Notes under the pieces: generated by a model | Database searches by the model: none | Seen by the model: only the letters and a program-made list of their open reading frames with translations | Told to the model about the DNA's origin: nothing | Position numbers and translations under genes: made by a program | Assembly (NCBI GenBank): GCA_028023455.1 | Contig: JAQFVV010006851.1 | Location: 62,001 to 126,000 of the forward strand | DNA from: Epiperipatus broadwayi | Lineage: Eukaryota; Onychophora; Udeonychophora; Euonychophora; Peripatidae | Direction: 5' to 3' | DNA: 64,000 nucleotides | Part shown: one piece after another, positions 23,905 through 34,026 of the stretch | How the letters are laid out: every line of letters begins with the position of its first letter | Numbering within the stretch: position 1 is the stretch's first letter

Positions 23905-24572
23905 TATATATATCATCATTCATCACTATCAACCATTATTAATCCACAGCAGGATGAAGGTCTCTCCAAGTTCAATCAATCTTCTCTGATCTTTAGCTTC
24001 TCTTCTCCACATCAGCCCTGCACACTTACTTATTTCATCCATCCATCTCACATGTGGTCTCTTTCTGGATCTTTTACAATCTTTTGGAATCCAGTTTAAA
24101 ATTTCAATTGTCCATCTATTATCATCTCTTCTAGCAATATGTTCAGCCCAACTCCACGTCAATCTTTTAATTTTTTCAATGAGGTCAGTAACACATGTTT
24201 GTTCTCTTACTCATACATTGCATTTTCGATATCTTCTTGTTACTCCCAACATACATCTCTCCATACTTCTTTGAGTGGTATGAAGTCTATGTATTGCTCT
24301 TCTATTGAGTGTCCAAGTCTCAGATCCATAAGTAAGAACTGGAAAACACATTTGTTAAAAACTTTCCTTTTCAAACACATAGGCATATTTCCTTTTAGTG
24401 TCAAGTTATTTCTACTAAAAGCACTCCAACCAAGTTTAATTCTATGATTAATTTCCTCCATTATTTTTCCATCTGTATTAATAATCTGACCAAGGTATTT
24501 GTAACTGTTACCTTCTTCTAATTCATCATAATCAATCTTTATTTTCATATTTTGAGCAAATTGATTAAACAT
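23905..24572 (-). pseudogene. 3' fragment of an RTE-type LINE (end of ORF2)
   Basis: Two minus-strand frames match the C-terminal part of RTE-like reverse transcriptases. One has YKYLGQIINTDGKI...EINHRIKLGWSAF and LKRKVFNKCVF (24240-24572). The other has WAEHIARRDDNRWTIEILNW and RKRPHVRWMDEI (23929-24162). The frames are broken between them and near the expected TYG motif. Everything upstream is missing, as expected from 5' truncation. The tail near 23900-23920 is a TGATGATATATA-type simple repeat, where LTR element B inserted. Confidence 0.85.
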
Positions 24573-24611
24573 TACTTTATTATATATATATATATAATGT
24601 TTTCACAGTTG

Positions 24612-24776
24612 TATAAATTATTTTTTGGGTAAAACTGTATTATTTTCTATTATATACTGATATTTCGATAAAATAGCATCCACCATTGTCAAGGTACTTG
24701 ACAATGGTGAATGTTGTCAAAATATCGATATATAATAGAAAATAATACATGGTTTCACCCAAAAAAATTATATATA
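24612..24776. repeat. Palindromic element, about 80-bp imperfect arms
   Basis: Arms meet at TCAAG-GTA-CTTGA (24689-24701). The arm sequence is related to that of the perfect palindrome at 62925-63155, sharing a TATTTTCYATT...GATATTTCGA...AATAGCA...CCATT-TCAAGG order. Both are diverged members of one family. It lies between (TA)n tracts. Confidence 0.8.
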
Positions 24777-24779
24777 TAT

Positions 24780-25900
24780 ATGTTATAACAAATGAAAATT
24801 ATGGAGAGCCAGCTACAACTTATTTTATAGCCTCCACATTGTAGCGAAATCTAACAATGTGGATTATGGATCTAATGATACCATTATATCATATTTAATA
24901 GGGTGTCCACATAGTGAGCCATTTCTAACCAAATGAAAATTATTATTAAAACAAAAATTATTATTCTAACTTTGTGAATTATGCCAACTCTTCAACTTAT
25001 ATAGAATTTATTAACTTATACAATTGGGAGAGTTTACAAATTTAACATATATTATCAGACAGTTTAAACTTTATTCAAATGGTCACACATCCTCATTATG
25101 GATCAATTGTAATATTTATTTATTTCAGCTCAGGTGACCACACTATACATCAATTATAACCTATATTTGAATCTATCTGGCATTCAAACACTTGCGGCTA
25201 AGTTGCATGCCAATTGTAACATTTTAAGGATAGATCAATGGATGCTTCATCATTCCCAGCTAACATTATTTCTAAGACTTATTGGGATGATGATGATGGG
25301 TTAGAACATCTATAATCTTATTTGCCAGGGTGCCAAATTGCAACTTTAATAAAATATTGAGATTAAATCTCATTTCCATAACTTATCAATAACATTTAAT
25401 GAACGGGTTGATAAATAATCAATTGATTACGAGATCACTGAGAATGTATTAAAATAATATTAATATTCTTGGAAAGTCTTAGTTATTCTCAGGGTGCTCC
25501 ACATTCACTATCATTAAAGCCACAATTAAAATTTTGTTCCAATTACAAACACTTCTGTATACATCTCCATCTTCCTGATCCATCCCCTTATTATCCTCAC
25601 ATTCATAGGTCTATTACACTATAATCTGTTTTATTATTAAATTTTCTATTATGCTAGCTCATTTCTCCCATTATAATCTCTTCTCAGGGTTTTTAGAACA
25701 ATAAGGTATGGAACTCAAACAAGCTATGATAGATTACTAGTAATATAGACCCCTCTGATGATCACCTCCAAGGTGATCTTGGCTAACTTTAATGTAGTTT
25801 AATGTCTATTTACATTAAAGCTCAAATAATTTTAGCTTATCAAATCTTTTAGAAAATAACATTATAAACATGTTCATAATTAAAGTAAAATTATAAAGAA
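24780..25900. other. AT-rich DNA, nothing recognised
   Basis: No coding, RNA or repeat signal that I can support. Confidence 0.5.
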
Positions 25901-26716
25901 GTGCACAAATGTGCAATCTCTAATATACAACTTTTCTCAAAATAATAAATAACATTTAAGATCTGATTTTGAATGATATACAATATAAAAAAAATATCAT
26001 ATTTGTGACTGACAAAATTGCTATAAAAAATTCAAATTATTACATTGATTTAAGTAATTACTATTCAATATTTAAACTGTTACATGGATTTACATTTATG
26101 TGTGCACAGATGCGGGATTTATAATATACAATTAATATTAAAAAAAATGAATTGACATTTAATCAAAAAAAATATTAAAATTTTACATATATGAGTGTGC
26201 GTGTATATACGCTCACTGACTTTATCCTATTTAAACTTGTTACAAAGCTATATATATATTTTCATAATTCATTTGAAAAACACATAAATTTCACACATAT
26301 ATGTGTGTGTAAACAAAATATATAATTTAAAATTAGTTTCAATTTAAAAATTCTCTTTTTTTTTTAATAAACAAAAGTTAATATTGTTTTATATATATAT
26401 AAGTCTTTCTGCTTAATTAGTTAATGCTGATGAAGTAGGCAGGGTGAGGTAAGAAATGTGAATACATGAACAGCAGCTCCCATGCCATGATAAGTAGATA
26501 GCCAAGCATAGACTATCAAGCACCCAATGCTCCATGATGTCCTGAAAAAATAACTCATTTTAAGCACTGCCCCTTCTAAATACCTAGACAGATCATCCTC
26601 AGAGAGTAGTATCCAGAAAAAAAATTAAAATAGGCACTGAGCCAACCCTGCTCTTCTCTGTGAGACTTAGGTGTATAACTGAGGTCTATTCATGAGACAA
26701 AGGCCTATTCATGAGG

Positions 26717-26757
<41 letters not shown>

Positions 26758-26759
26758 CA

Positions 26760-26793
<34 letters not shown>

Positions 26794-26935
26794 TGCTGGA
26801 CTACTTTGGAAGCTCAACATCTAAGTATAGACAGTGTGGAATGTATACTTCAGAGCATCATGAACACAGCACATCCTGATAGACCTGTTCAACTATACAC
26901 CCACAATAGCATGAGATTAAAAAAATCTCTCTGAA
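25900..26935. repeat. Duplicated AT-rich block, copy 1
   Basis: Related to 27500-28400. The best matches are 26593-26740 with 28150-28280 (GAGTAGTATCCAGAAAA, then GAGCCAAC) and 26793-26935 with 28280-28400 (GGACTACT, CTCAACATCTA, GAGCATCATGAACACA). This copy carries extra AT repeats. The origin of the block is unknown and no protein is conserved. Confidence 0.65.
26720..26806. repeat. Two (TA)n tracts inside a short inverted repeat
   Basis: (TA)n at about 26720-26754, then AGTCCAGCA, another (AT)n, and TGCTGGACT at about 26795-26803. The two 9-mers are reverse complements around pure AT repeat, a structure able to extrude as a cruciform. Confidence 0.75.
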
Positions 26936-27499
26936 CATTGTGAGATCAGCCAGCTAATAAAAGCATAATTATCCACCAGCATTATCAATAAATAAATATA
27001 ATTGCAAGTAAATATTCAAGAAATAACCATCAATTATCATCAGTGATGGGAATAAACAAACAGTACAATAAATCAACAGTCAATCTTATGATTGGATTGA
27101 AAATGGGTCTTCTTTAGACCAGGCTAATTATTGAGCCTTTTCCAGCTTGGGCAATTATTTAAACATAATTTGGATGCACCAGCTTAATGCCCATCCATTA
27201 TAATACACAATAATCAGAAATCAAAACAATAATGCTGGGACCTTAAAGCATGCTGATCATCATCAATGCTCTAGCTACTTGGGCTGGCCAACTTTAAACT
27301 TAACTTTTAATAAAACTAAAGTAAAAATAGTGCATGGACTTAAGAGTATCCTCTTTTGCACCAACCAGGATGATTATTGATCATCTCTGGATGCCCCAAA
27401 CCACAAAATAGACATCCCCATTTATCCATGCATGAATCTACCTCAGAGAACATAAAGCTCTATTACTGTATGTGAACAAGAGATGATGGAAACAATTTT

Positions 27500-28400
27500 A
27501 ACAATTAAATACAAGTTTATTAACAACAAAAAAATGAATGATATTTAAGGTCTTATAGGATAAGGCTCTGATTTTGAAAAGTATACAAAATTATATACAC
27601 AACTAAAGTTATTACATTGTTTTACAATATTTCTGAATTAGTTTCTATAAACACATATATATCCATACACAGATGTGTGTTTTACAATATACAAGGAATA
27701 CATTTTAATTAACATAAAATAATTATTAAAAAATGATTAAATTTTATATGTTATACTTGACAATCATTCATCTATATATGCACACATACATGTGTGTGCG
27801 GGTAATTTCTAATAACCTACAATAATACATGATTAAGCTTTTAAATTTTATTTTAAAGAATACAGATCCTTAAGCTAGGTTGCTAAAACACGTACTTAGA
27901 ATTGCACAGATTATTAACAAATTTAATTTTGTCAAACAATAACTAATAATTTTTATAATTAATAATTTTCTTTTGAATATACATAAAATTTACATATTTA
28001 ATTAATATTTTTTTTAAAAATGCCTTTATCAAATTCCATTACAGCATTCTTTATTCTTTTTTTTTAAAAAAGTATAGTCAATTTTTGAGAAGTACTTGTT
28101 GGATTAATTATCAACGCTTTTTAAATTTAAATTATAGAATCATCGATTCTATAAGAGTAGTATCCAGAAAAAAATAATAAAAGGCATTGAGCCAACTCTG
28201 CTCATCTCTGTGAGACCTAGGGGTATAACAGGTCTATTCACGAGACCAAGGCCTATTCATGAGGTCTATATATATACTCACCACTGGACTACTCTGGGAG
28301 CTCAACATCTAGGTCTATACAGTGCCAAGCATATACTTCTGAGCATCATGAACACACTGTATCCAGAAAGCTCTGCTCAACTATACACCCACCATAAACA
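27500..28400. repeat. Duplicated AT-rich block, copy 2
   Basis: Diverged partner of 25900-26935, lacking the long AT repeat insert. No coding content is recognised. Confidence 0.6.
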
Positions 28401-28527
28401 TAAAAAGTATGAATACACGCATCACTTTTAAAATGTAATTTTACTAAAGAAAAGTTTGTTATCATATATAACTTTACTCATCAGAGCTGTATATATTTTT
28501 ATCTGTTCTTCTCTGCCTTTAGACATG

Positions 28528-28530
<3 letters not shown>

Positions 28531-28576
<46 letters not shown>
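28531..28576. repeat. (AT)n microsatellite at left edge of RZ2 array
   Basis: About 23 AT dinucleotides directly before the first RZ2 unit. A (TA)n tract also follows the right edge at about 36965-36980, so the array lies within a TA-repeat target. Confidence 0.85.
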
Positions 28577-28582
<6 letters not shown>

Positions 28583-28715
28583 AACAAATAACACAAGTTA
28601 AAAACTTGCATACACTTGTATTTATGACTACAGATGGCGTTATACCAAAAACACCTTCAAGCGTTTGTTTACATAAATGTCAGAGCGTATTTCACTATCT
28701 CTAACTTAATTTCCA

Positions 28716-28759
28716 CCTTCATATCATGATTTCAAGCTATTTGCTATCATCAGTGAAGG
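28716..28759 (-). ncRNA. Hammerhead ribozyme, RZ2 copy A
   Basis: On the minus strand, stem I 5' strand CCTTCA precedes core CTGATGA (28747-28753). Stem II has AGC with GCT, plus a T-T mismatch at the 10.1/11.1 position beside the core. GAAA is at 28730-28733. Stem III is ATC with GAT around a 2-nt AT loop, H17 is A (28722), and the stem I 3' strand TGAAGG is at 28716-28721. The core is complete. The weak stem II is unlike RZ1 and may lower activity. Confidence 0.8.
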
Positions 28760-29119
28760 ACAGGATTAAGAAACTAGATCTAAAACACAAACTCTGATTG
28801 TTTAAGAAACAGTTTCTATTCAGCTTGCGAGCGTGAATCTTTTAGACACGTAATGTCTTCAAACTCAGCATCCCATGCCAGATAGCTACATGGGTCTGAT
28901 ATCAGTTCAGCATCACCACATAGTAGAAGTCTCTGCAATATATATATATCATTGCAAGAAAAGACCTCAAAGGTACATTTATGAAAAACAAATAACACAA
29001 GTTAAAAACTTGCATACGCTTGTATTTATGACTACAGATGGCATTATACCAAAAACACCTTCAAGTGTTTGTTTACATAAACGTCAGAGTGTATTTCACT
29101 ATCTCTAACTTAATTTCCA

Positions 29120-29163
29120 CCTTCATATCATGATTTCAAGCTATTTGCTATCATCAGTGAAGG
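29120..29163 (-). ncRNA. Hammerhead ribozyme, RZ2 copy B
   Basis: Identical in all motif parts to copy A, including the T-T mismatch in stem II. It lies about 180 bp left of the LTR element insertion. Confidence 0.8.
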
Positions 29164-29341
29164 ACAGGATTAAGAAATTAGATCTAAAACACAAACTCTG
29201 AGTGTTTAAGAAACAGTTTCTATTCAGCTTGCGAGCGTGAATCTTTTAGACACATAATGTCTTCAAACTCAGCATTGCATGCCAGATAGCTACATGGGTC
29301 TGATATCAGTTCAGCATCACCACATAGTAGAAGTCTCTGCA

Positions 29342-29347
29342 ATATAT
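29342..29347. repeat. Target-site duplication of LTR element A, left
   Basis: ATATAT beside the TG end of the LTR, matched by ATATAT at 35904-35909. Because the target is TA-rich, 4 bp is equally possible. Confidence 0.65.
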
Positions 29348-31221
29348 TGTAATCGCCCCCGCGACCGAGGCAACATCACTACCTCCGTTAATCCTTGCTT
29401 GACAATTCCTTTTTTTGTTGGCACCCGCTGTGTTCTTCCGTCCGGGGATTACATGATGTTCTGCGACGATAATTTCTAACACCCATACACGTACGCTTTA
29501 TTTATTTTATACATAGATTCGAATCGAATCCCAGTAATAGGCGCCAGGAGAACTTTTAGAAGAGTCCGCCACGTATGTGCATAAGCCCACTCAATTATAT
29601 CACAAAACATGCCCGTGCCTCGCTCCAGTCGGAAACATGAAACGAACACAGCCACAATTACCCTTCACACTACCTCCGTTATTATAATCATAGAAAGGCC
29701 CGCCCTACATCCCACAGAACAAATTAATCCAACTTAACTTTAGTCTAAAAGCATCACGACATAAGCATAAAATCAATAAAATCCCACCCCCAAAATATCA
29801 ACTACATTCAGCATAAAATCAATAAAATCCCACCCCCAAAATATCAACTGCATTCATTTCCATACAAACAAACTTACGCTAAAGCATTCATTCCGATATA
29901 TATAAATTTATGTTGAAATTTCAAGCAATTAAATAACCAAAAAAAATTAATTAGCTTTAATCTGTTTAATAATGATTAACGCAGGTATGTGATCGGCAAT
30001 CCGAGACAATTAACGGTAAACTTCAAATTACTTTGCACATATTATTTCAGACTGTTGGTCAGTCGGCAAATTTATTAGGTAAACAATTCTCGAACTGTTC
30101 ATAAATGATTAATATTAATTATACTGTTTTAGATTAATGTCTTTCTAATAGTTCTGGATATTAAAGTTATTTCTTTAAGTGCACAATTGAATATAACAAA
30201 TTTTACGATAGCTACCTGTGAAATGTAGAACGACTGTAATGGGATCCTGAGCGAAGCTTATTCTTTAATGAGGTATTCCGGTGATTTGCGCGGTCTCCAA
30301 GCGAGCGTGGTCCTAATATGAGGTTCTCCGGTGCTATGAGCATCTTGATGGCAATCAGCTGGTCTGGACGCGGAGGTCCGGCGGTCAAGCCGCGAATTCT
30401 ATATTCAGCAACGCATGGCAGTTAGATTCATAACGTCAATAAAAATCAAGTCTCTTAATAATTTCTCTAAAGAAGAGCACAACTGTCCTCTGAAAACGCT
30501 ATTCGGCCTTTTTGATCTTTGCCTTCACGCCCTCACACCTTGAATTTTTCTCCTCCAATCAATCCCATGCACCTGTGAGTCCCTTTATTTGATAAGTCCA
30601 TCGCGTGTCAGCTCAACTCCGAGATTTCTGGGATTGTTGACATTAGTTTGGAATTTAACCGTTTTTCTTAGGTATTGTTTCTCTGGGGACAGAAATCTGA
30701 GTCGTACAATAGCGGTGTACACTTTCTCACACCTGTTTCTAATTTTGGCTTGTTTTATCTCAGCGTACCAGCACATATCCTGCCTATTGTTTCAATTTCT
30801 AATTTTACATTTACTAATTACGTTTGTACAAATTAATCTGAGATTGCTTGGAATTTCAGAACATATTGCTAATTAATTTAAATTATTTGATAAAAGTTAA
30901 ACTTGCGTTCAATCATTCTTCTTTAATTAATCAAAAATGAATAAAAAAAAAAACTACCACGACGGATTATAGATTTATTCTTAGCACACACACACAAAAT
31001 AATAAAATAACAACAATTTTTACTCTTTTTTTTCAATAAATCTGACAGGTACTCTTATATAGCTGCGATCGGCTTTTAGAAACGGCTGTTCTTCGCTTAT
31101 TATTAAAGCAAGACCGCTTTTATAAAAGTTTTGTCCCTGTCAGTTATTTCGTCCATTGATTATAGTTAAATATACCCCCATACGCCTGGGTTTGAATACC
31201 ATGTAACGCTATTCCGTTACA
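29348..31221 (-). repeat. LTR element A, 3' LTR
   Basis: Starts TGTAATCG and ends CCGTTACA on the plus strand. It contains a 46-bp tandem duplication at 29765-29856, which is also in the other LTR (34444-34535). Confidence 0.93.
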
Positions 31222-31236
31222 TATCTCCCCGCCCGG
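31222..31236 (-). promoter_or_regulatory. Polypurine tract, LTR element A
   Basis: On the minus strand, GGGCGGGGAGATA runs directly up to the 3' LTR. This is the usual second-strand primer position. Confidence 0.65.
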
Positions 31237-32092
31237 TGTAGAGTAAAATCCGATGTTGCGGGTTTTAGCTCTGAGAAGGAGCGAAGTTATTCGGCCCTCT
31301 TCAGTGCCCTAGCATTGAAGGTTCCATTAATCTTTTTTTTTTTTTTTTTTTTTTTTTTTGTGCAGCATCCAACGAATCGACCCCACGTCTTCCTTTCCTT
31401 TGTGCGATACGGGTCCCATTATGGCGGCTTTCCCGTCCGTTCGTCTGCGGCTCCGCCTTCCCTTAAGATTTGGATCCGGTGCTCTGCAGTCAGACTTCCC
31501 TTTACAACGACTATTAACGGAGAAAAGACAATAAAACCACTTGGTAATCTAGGGTCTGTCACGATTGATGACAATGGCCAATTGGTTTCGTGCATCCCTG
31601 ACAGGAGGTATGGGGATGGACCTTTCCGAAGTCCCCGATACAGAACATGATCGATCTCGATCTACGATTTTGGAAAGTCTGGACCTCCCAGCAATAACAA
31701 CGTTTGGGAAGTGAGCTAGCACGAACTCTAACGAAATGTTTTAAATGTTTTACATAATTTCCCGCACTTAGGTTGGGCCCGTCATGTGCCAGCCGTCTCC
31801 CAGATTTACAAGGTACTCTCAGGTCGACCCACCATCACGTTGGCTCTATAGGCTATAAGCTGCTTTGCGAGCGTTTGATCTGTTTGTTTTTCTATGTTAT
31901 ACCCAAGGCTGGGGTTGGTCATCCCCCCCTTTCCCCTCCGTTTTTTTTTCTTTTTCCATTTCCAATATCATATTCCGATTCTTGTCATAGGTCATACCCG
32001 GTTCGTGGCATCTATTTCCCCTTCGAATTCCCTTTAACATTTGTCCTTCTGATATCCCTAGTCGTAAACTAATTTTTCCTCCGTCCTATGGG
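31237..32092 (-). other. Non-coding internal region after gag, LTR element A
   Basis: About 850 bp between the gag stop and the polypurine tract. It includes a 29-base poly-T (31331-31359). The minus strand has no long frame and no protease or RT motif. A plus-strand frame at 31315-31650 begins in the poly-T run and looks accidental. Confidence 0.6.
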
Positions 32093-33247
32093 TTAGTATT
32101 GGTCCGGTGGTACTCGTTTTCTGGGTTGTTCATTCTTGTACCCCTCCATCGTCCCTCCTGTTCCCTCTTCTAGTTCAAATTTTGCGACCATTTCCCCCAT
32201 TTCATGGATCCCTTTGCAATCGCTTCCCAGCATCATGTGTCGGAGGGTGGTCGGCATATTGTGTCTTATTATGGAGATGATCTGCATCTCTGTCATAGGG
32301 TATGCAGGCAATTGTTGAAGGCTCGCCACCTGCCTATAATAAAATTGAGTGGCCGTCTCATTGGGCCTTCCCCCATATTTCTCCCGGGTGATTCGAAAAT
32401 ACGTCCCCTCCTGGCGTGCCGTGTTCCAGAAACACCGTAAGACTTCTTCCTTGTACTCCTCATATGACCGGGGTTTAAACTCCAGCGTCCTCCACCAGTC
32501 TCTCGCTGGGCCCTGTAGGTAGCCGCTGGCAATATTTACTCGGTCAGGTTCTCTCTCCGTAGGTTCTTGAAACAGATTCCTGATGCTTTCGAGGTGGTCC
32601 ATCGGGTTTTCATTCATCCCGGCCCGGAATATCTCTATCTTCATCTGTCTCTCCGCCCATACATGACTTGTGTCCCGTGGCGCCATCTGCCTTTCCCATC
32701 TCTTCTCCATCTCTTCCATCCTTCTACTCATATTTCCATGCCCCAGGTCTGCTTCAATCCTTTGGATCCTCTGTCCCCACTCTCCCATTGTCTCACGGAC
32801 TTCGTCCTGGTGTTGTCTAATTTCATGACACACCTCCTCCGTCTGCCTGATGGCTTCCTTCATCACATCTTGATGTCTCTCGCCCTTTCCTACGTCATCC
32901 GTTAGGACCTCAACCTTCTCCTTTAGCTCACTCAGGTCTGCCTTCATCCTATCCGTCTCCATCGCATTCTGATTTATCTCTTCCTTAACTTGGGTTAAAC
33001 TACTCTCTTCCCCTTTGTTCTCTTCTGGCTTCCTTTCCTTTCCCCCGAGTAGTTGCCTTATCTCCTCTTTAAACTCTTCCCTCTCTCTTCTCCGCTCTTC
33101 TCTATCTTCCCTCATTTCGGCCATCATCTGCGTCATCATTCTTATTAAGATTTTAATGTCCCCTTCCTTCTGCGTGTCCTGTTTTTTAAATTGGATGGGA
33201 CTCTCTCCCGTCTGTTCCCACATGCTTTCATCAGTATTGTCTTCCAT
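32093..33247 (-). CDS. gag: Gag polyprotein of LTR element A
   Basis: An intact 384-codon frame from ATG 33247. Residues 1-200 are acidic/basic and strongly coiled-coil (EDREERRREREEFKEEI and later Glu/Lys heptads). Residues about 205-350 match the retrotransposon gag capsid family of Ty3/gypsy elements: PMDHLESIRNLF, then ARDWWRTLE, SYEEYKEEVLRCFW, and QFYYRQVASLQQL. It should assemble the particle that packages element RNA. There is no CCHC zinc knuckle at the C terminus and no downstream pol. The intact frame fits a young element whose gag is under selection or has had little time to decay. Confidence 0.9.
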   Translation of the reverse strand: MEDNTDESMWEQTGESPIQFKKQDTQKEGDIKILIRMMTQMMAEMREDREERRREREEFKEEIRQLLGGKERKPEENKGEESSLTQVKEEINQNAMETDRMKADLSELKEKVEVLTDDVGKGERHQDVMKEAIRQTEEVCHEIRQHQDEVRETMGEWGQRIQRIEADLGHGNMSRRMEEMEKRWERQMAPRDTSHVWAERQMKIEIFRAGMNENPMDHLESIRNLFQEPTEREPDRVNIASGYLQGPARDWWRTLEFKPRSYEEYKEEVLRCFWNTARQEGTYFRITREKYGGRPNETATQFYYRQVASLQQLPAYPMTEMQIISIIRHNMPTTLRHMMLGSDCKGIHEMGEMVAKFELEEGTGGTMEGYKNEQPRKRVPPDQY

Positions 33248-34006
33248 TGTTTAATATTTAGTTTATCTTTGGCTATAATAATCCACGACTCGTCACCTAC
33301 TACTCCGCGGGTCCCCCTGACTGTCTTATCCTATCCTTCGATGCTCATTGCCCTTCAAAATTCCCACAGCTCCTGTCCTTCCTTCAATTTGGTTCCTCAC
33401 GCTCAGATTATCCCAGGTCCCAATGTTCCCTTCATTTATATACGGTAGCCCTCGGTTATATTCACGGTTATACTTTACTTAACTTTTATATATATATTTT
33501 TTTTTTCTGTGGTCATCTACATATCCGTGTTGTTTATACGCAACGTCCCTTTTATTTTTAAGTAACACGAAAACTAACAAGATCCCAGATACAGTTCGTT
33601 CCCTTTTTCAAGAATACACTAATATTAAAATGATTTTCCTTTCCTTTTTCGATTAAAATTATTTGCAGTTGTCTTATTAGTATAGAAATTAATTTACGAG
33701 TTGCTTCCTTTGATACACGATATTTCCTCCACGGAATCCCGCTATTCCACAGCTTTCTACAAATATCAGTTATATCCGGCCGCTTGATTATTTTATTAAT
33801 ACTACTAGAACTAAATCCCCTTCCCACTCTCTCAAGCAATATTTAATAGTTTCTTTTTTTTTTTCACGATAATTCCGAAAATTTTCCCCCTGCTTTAGTA
33901 GACAATTTGTTCAGTTATTTCGAGCGCCCTCTTTTTAGATTTGCTTTCGTTGTTATTAACGTCAGCTGTACTCACGTCGGTTCTGCCCTTTGAAACAACA
34001 GTTTCG
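33248..34006 (-). other. Leader region, LTR element A
   Basis: About 760 bp between the primer site and gag. Minus-strand frames here (33558-33839, and 33895-34161 running into the LTR) have no known domain. It would contain any packaging signal. Confidence 0.5.
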
Positions 34007-34024
34007 CCGCACGTTGACGCGCCA
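34007..34024 (-). promoter_or_regulatory. Primer binding site, LTR element A
   Basis: The minus strand reads TGGCGCGTCAACGTGC, starting two bases after the 5' LTR. It shares TGGCGC with the site of element B and then differs, so the two probably use different tRNA primers. Confidence 0.75.
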
Positions 34025-34026
34025 AA

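Noticed and set aside
23830-24447. Plus-strand frames at 23830-24099 and 24139-24447
   Set aside because: They are antisense shadows of the RTE LINE fragment.
25755-25790. CTGATGA followed by a good hairpin (TCACC/GGTGA), hammerhead-like
   Set aside because: No GAAA after the hairpin and no stem I pairing.
26425-26475. CTGATGA with GAAA downstream
   Set aside because: No stem II pairing between them and no stem I or III.
31315-31650. 111-codon plus-strand frame
   Set aside because: Starts in a poly-T run, lies antisense in the LTR element and has no known domain.
32136-33448. Several plus-strand frames of 60-112 codons
   Set aside because: They are antisense shadows of the intact gag gene.
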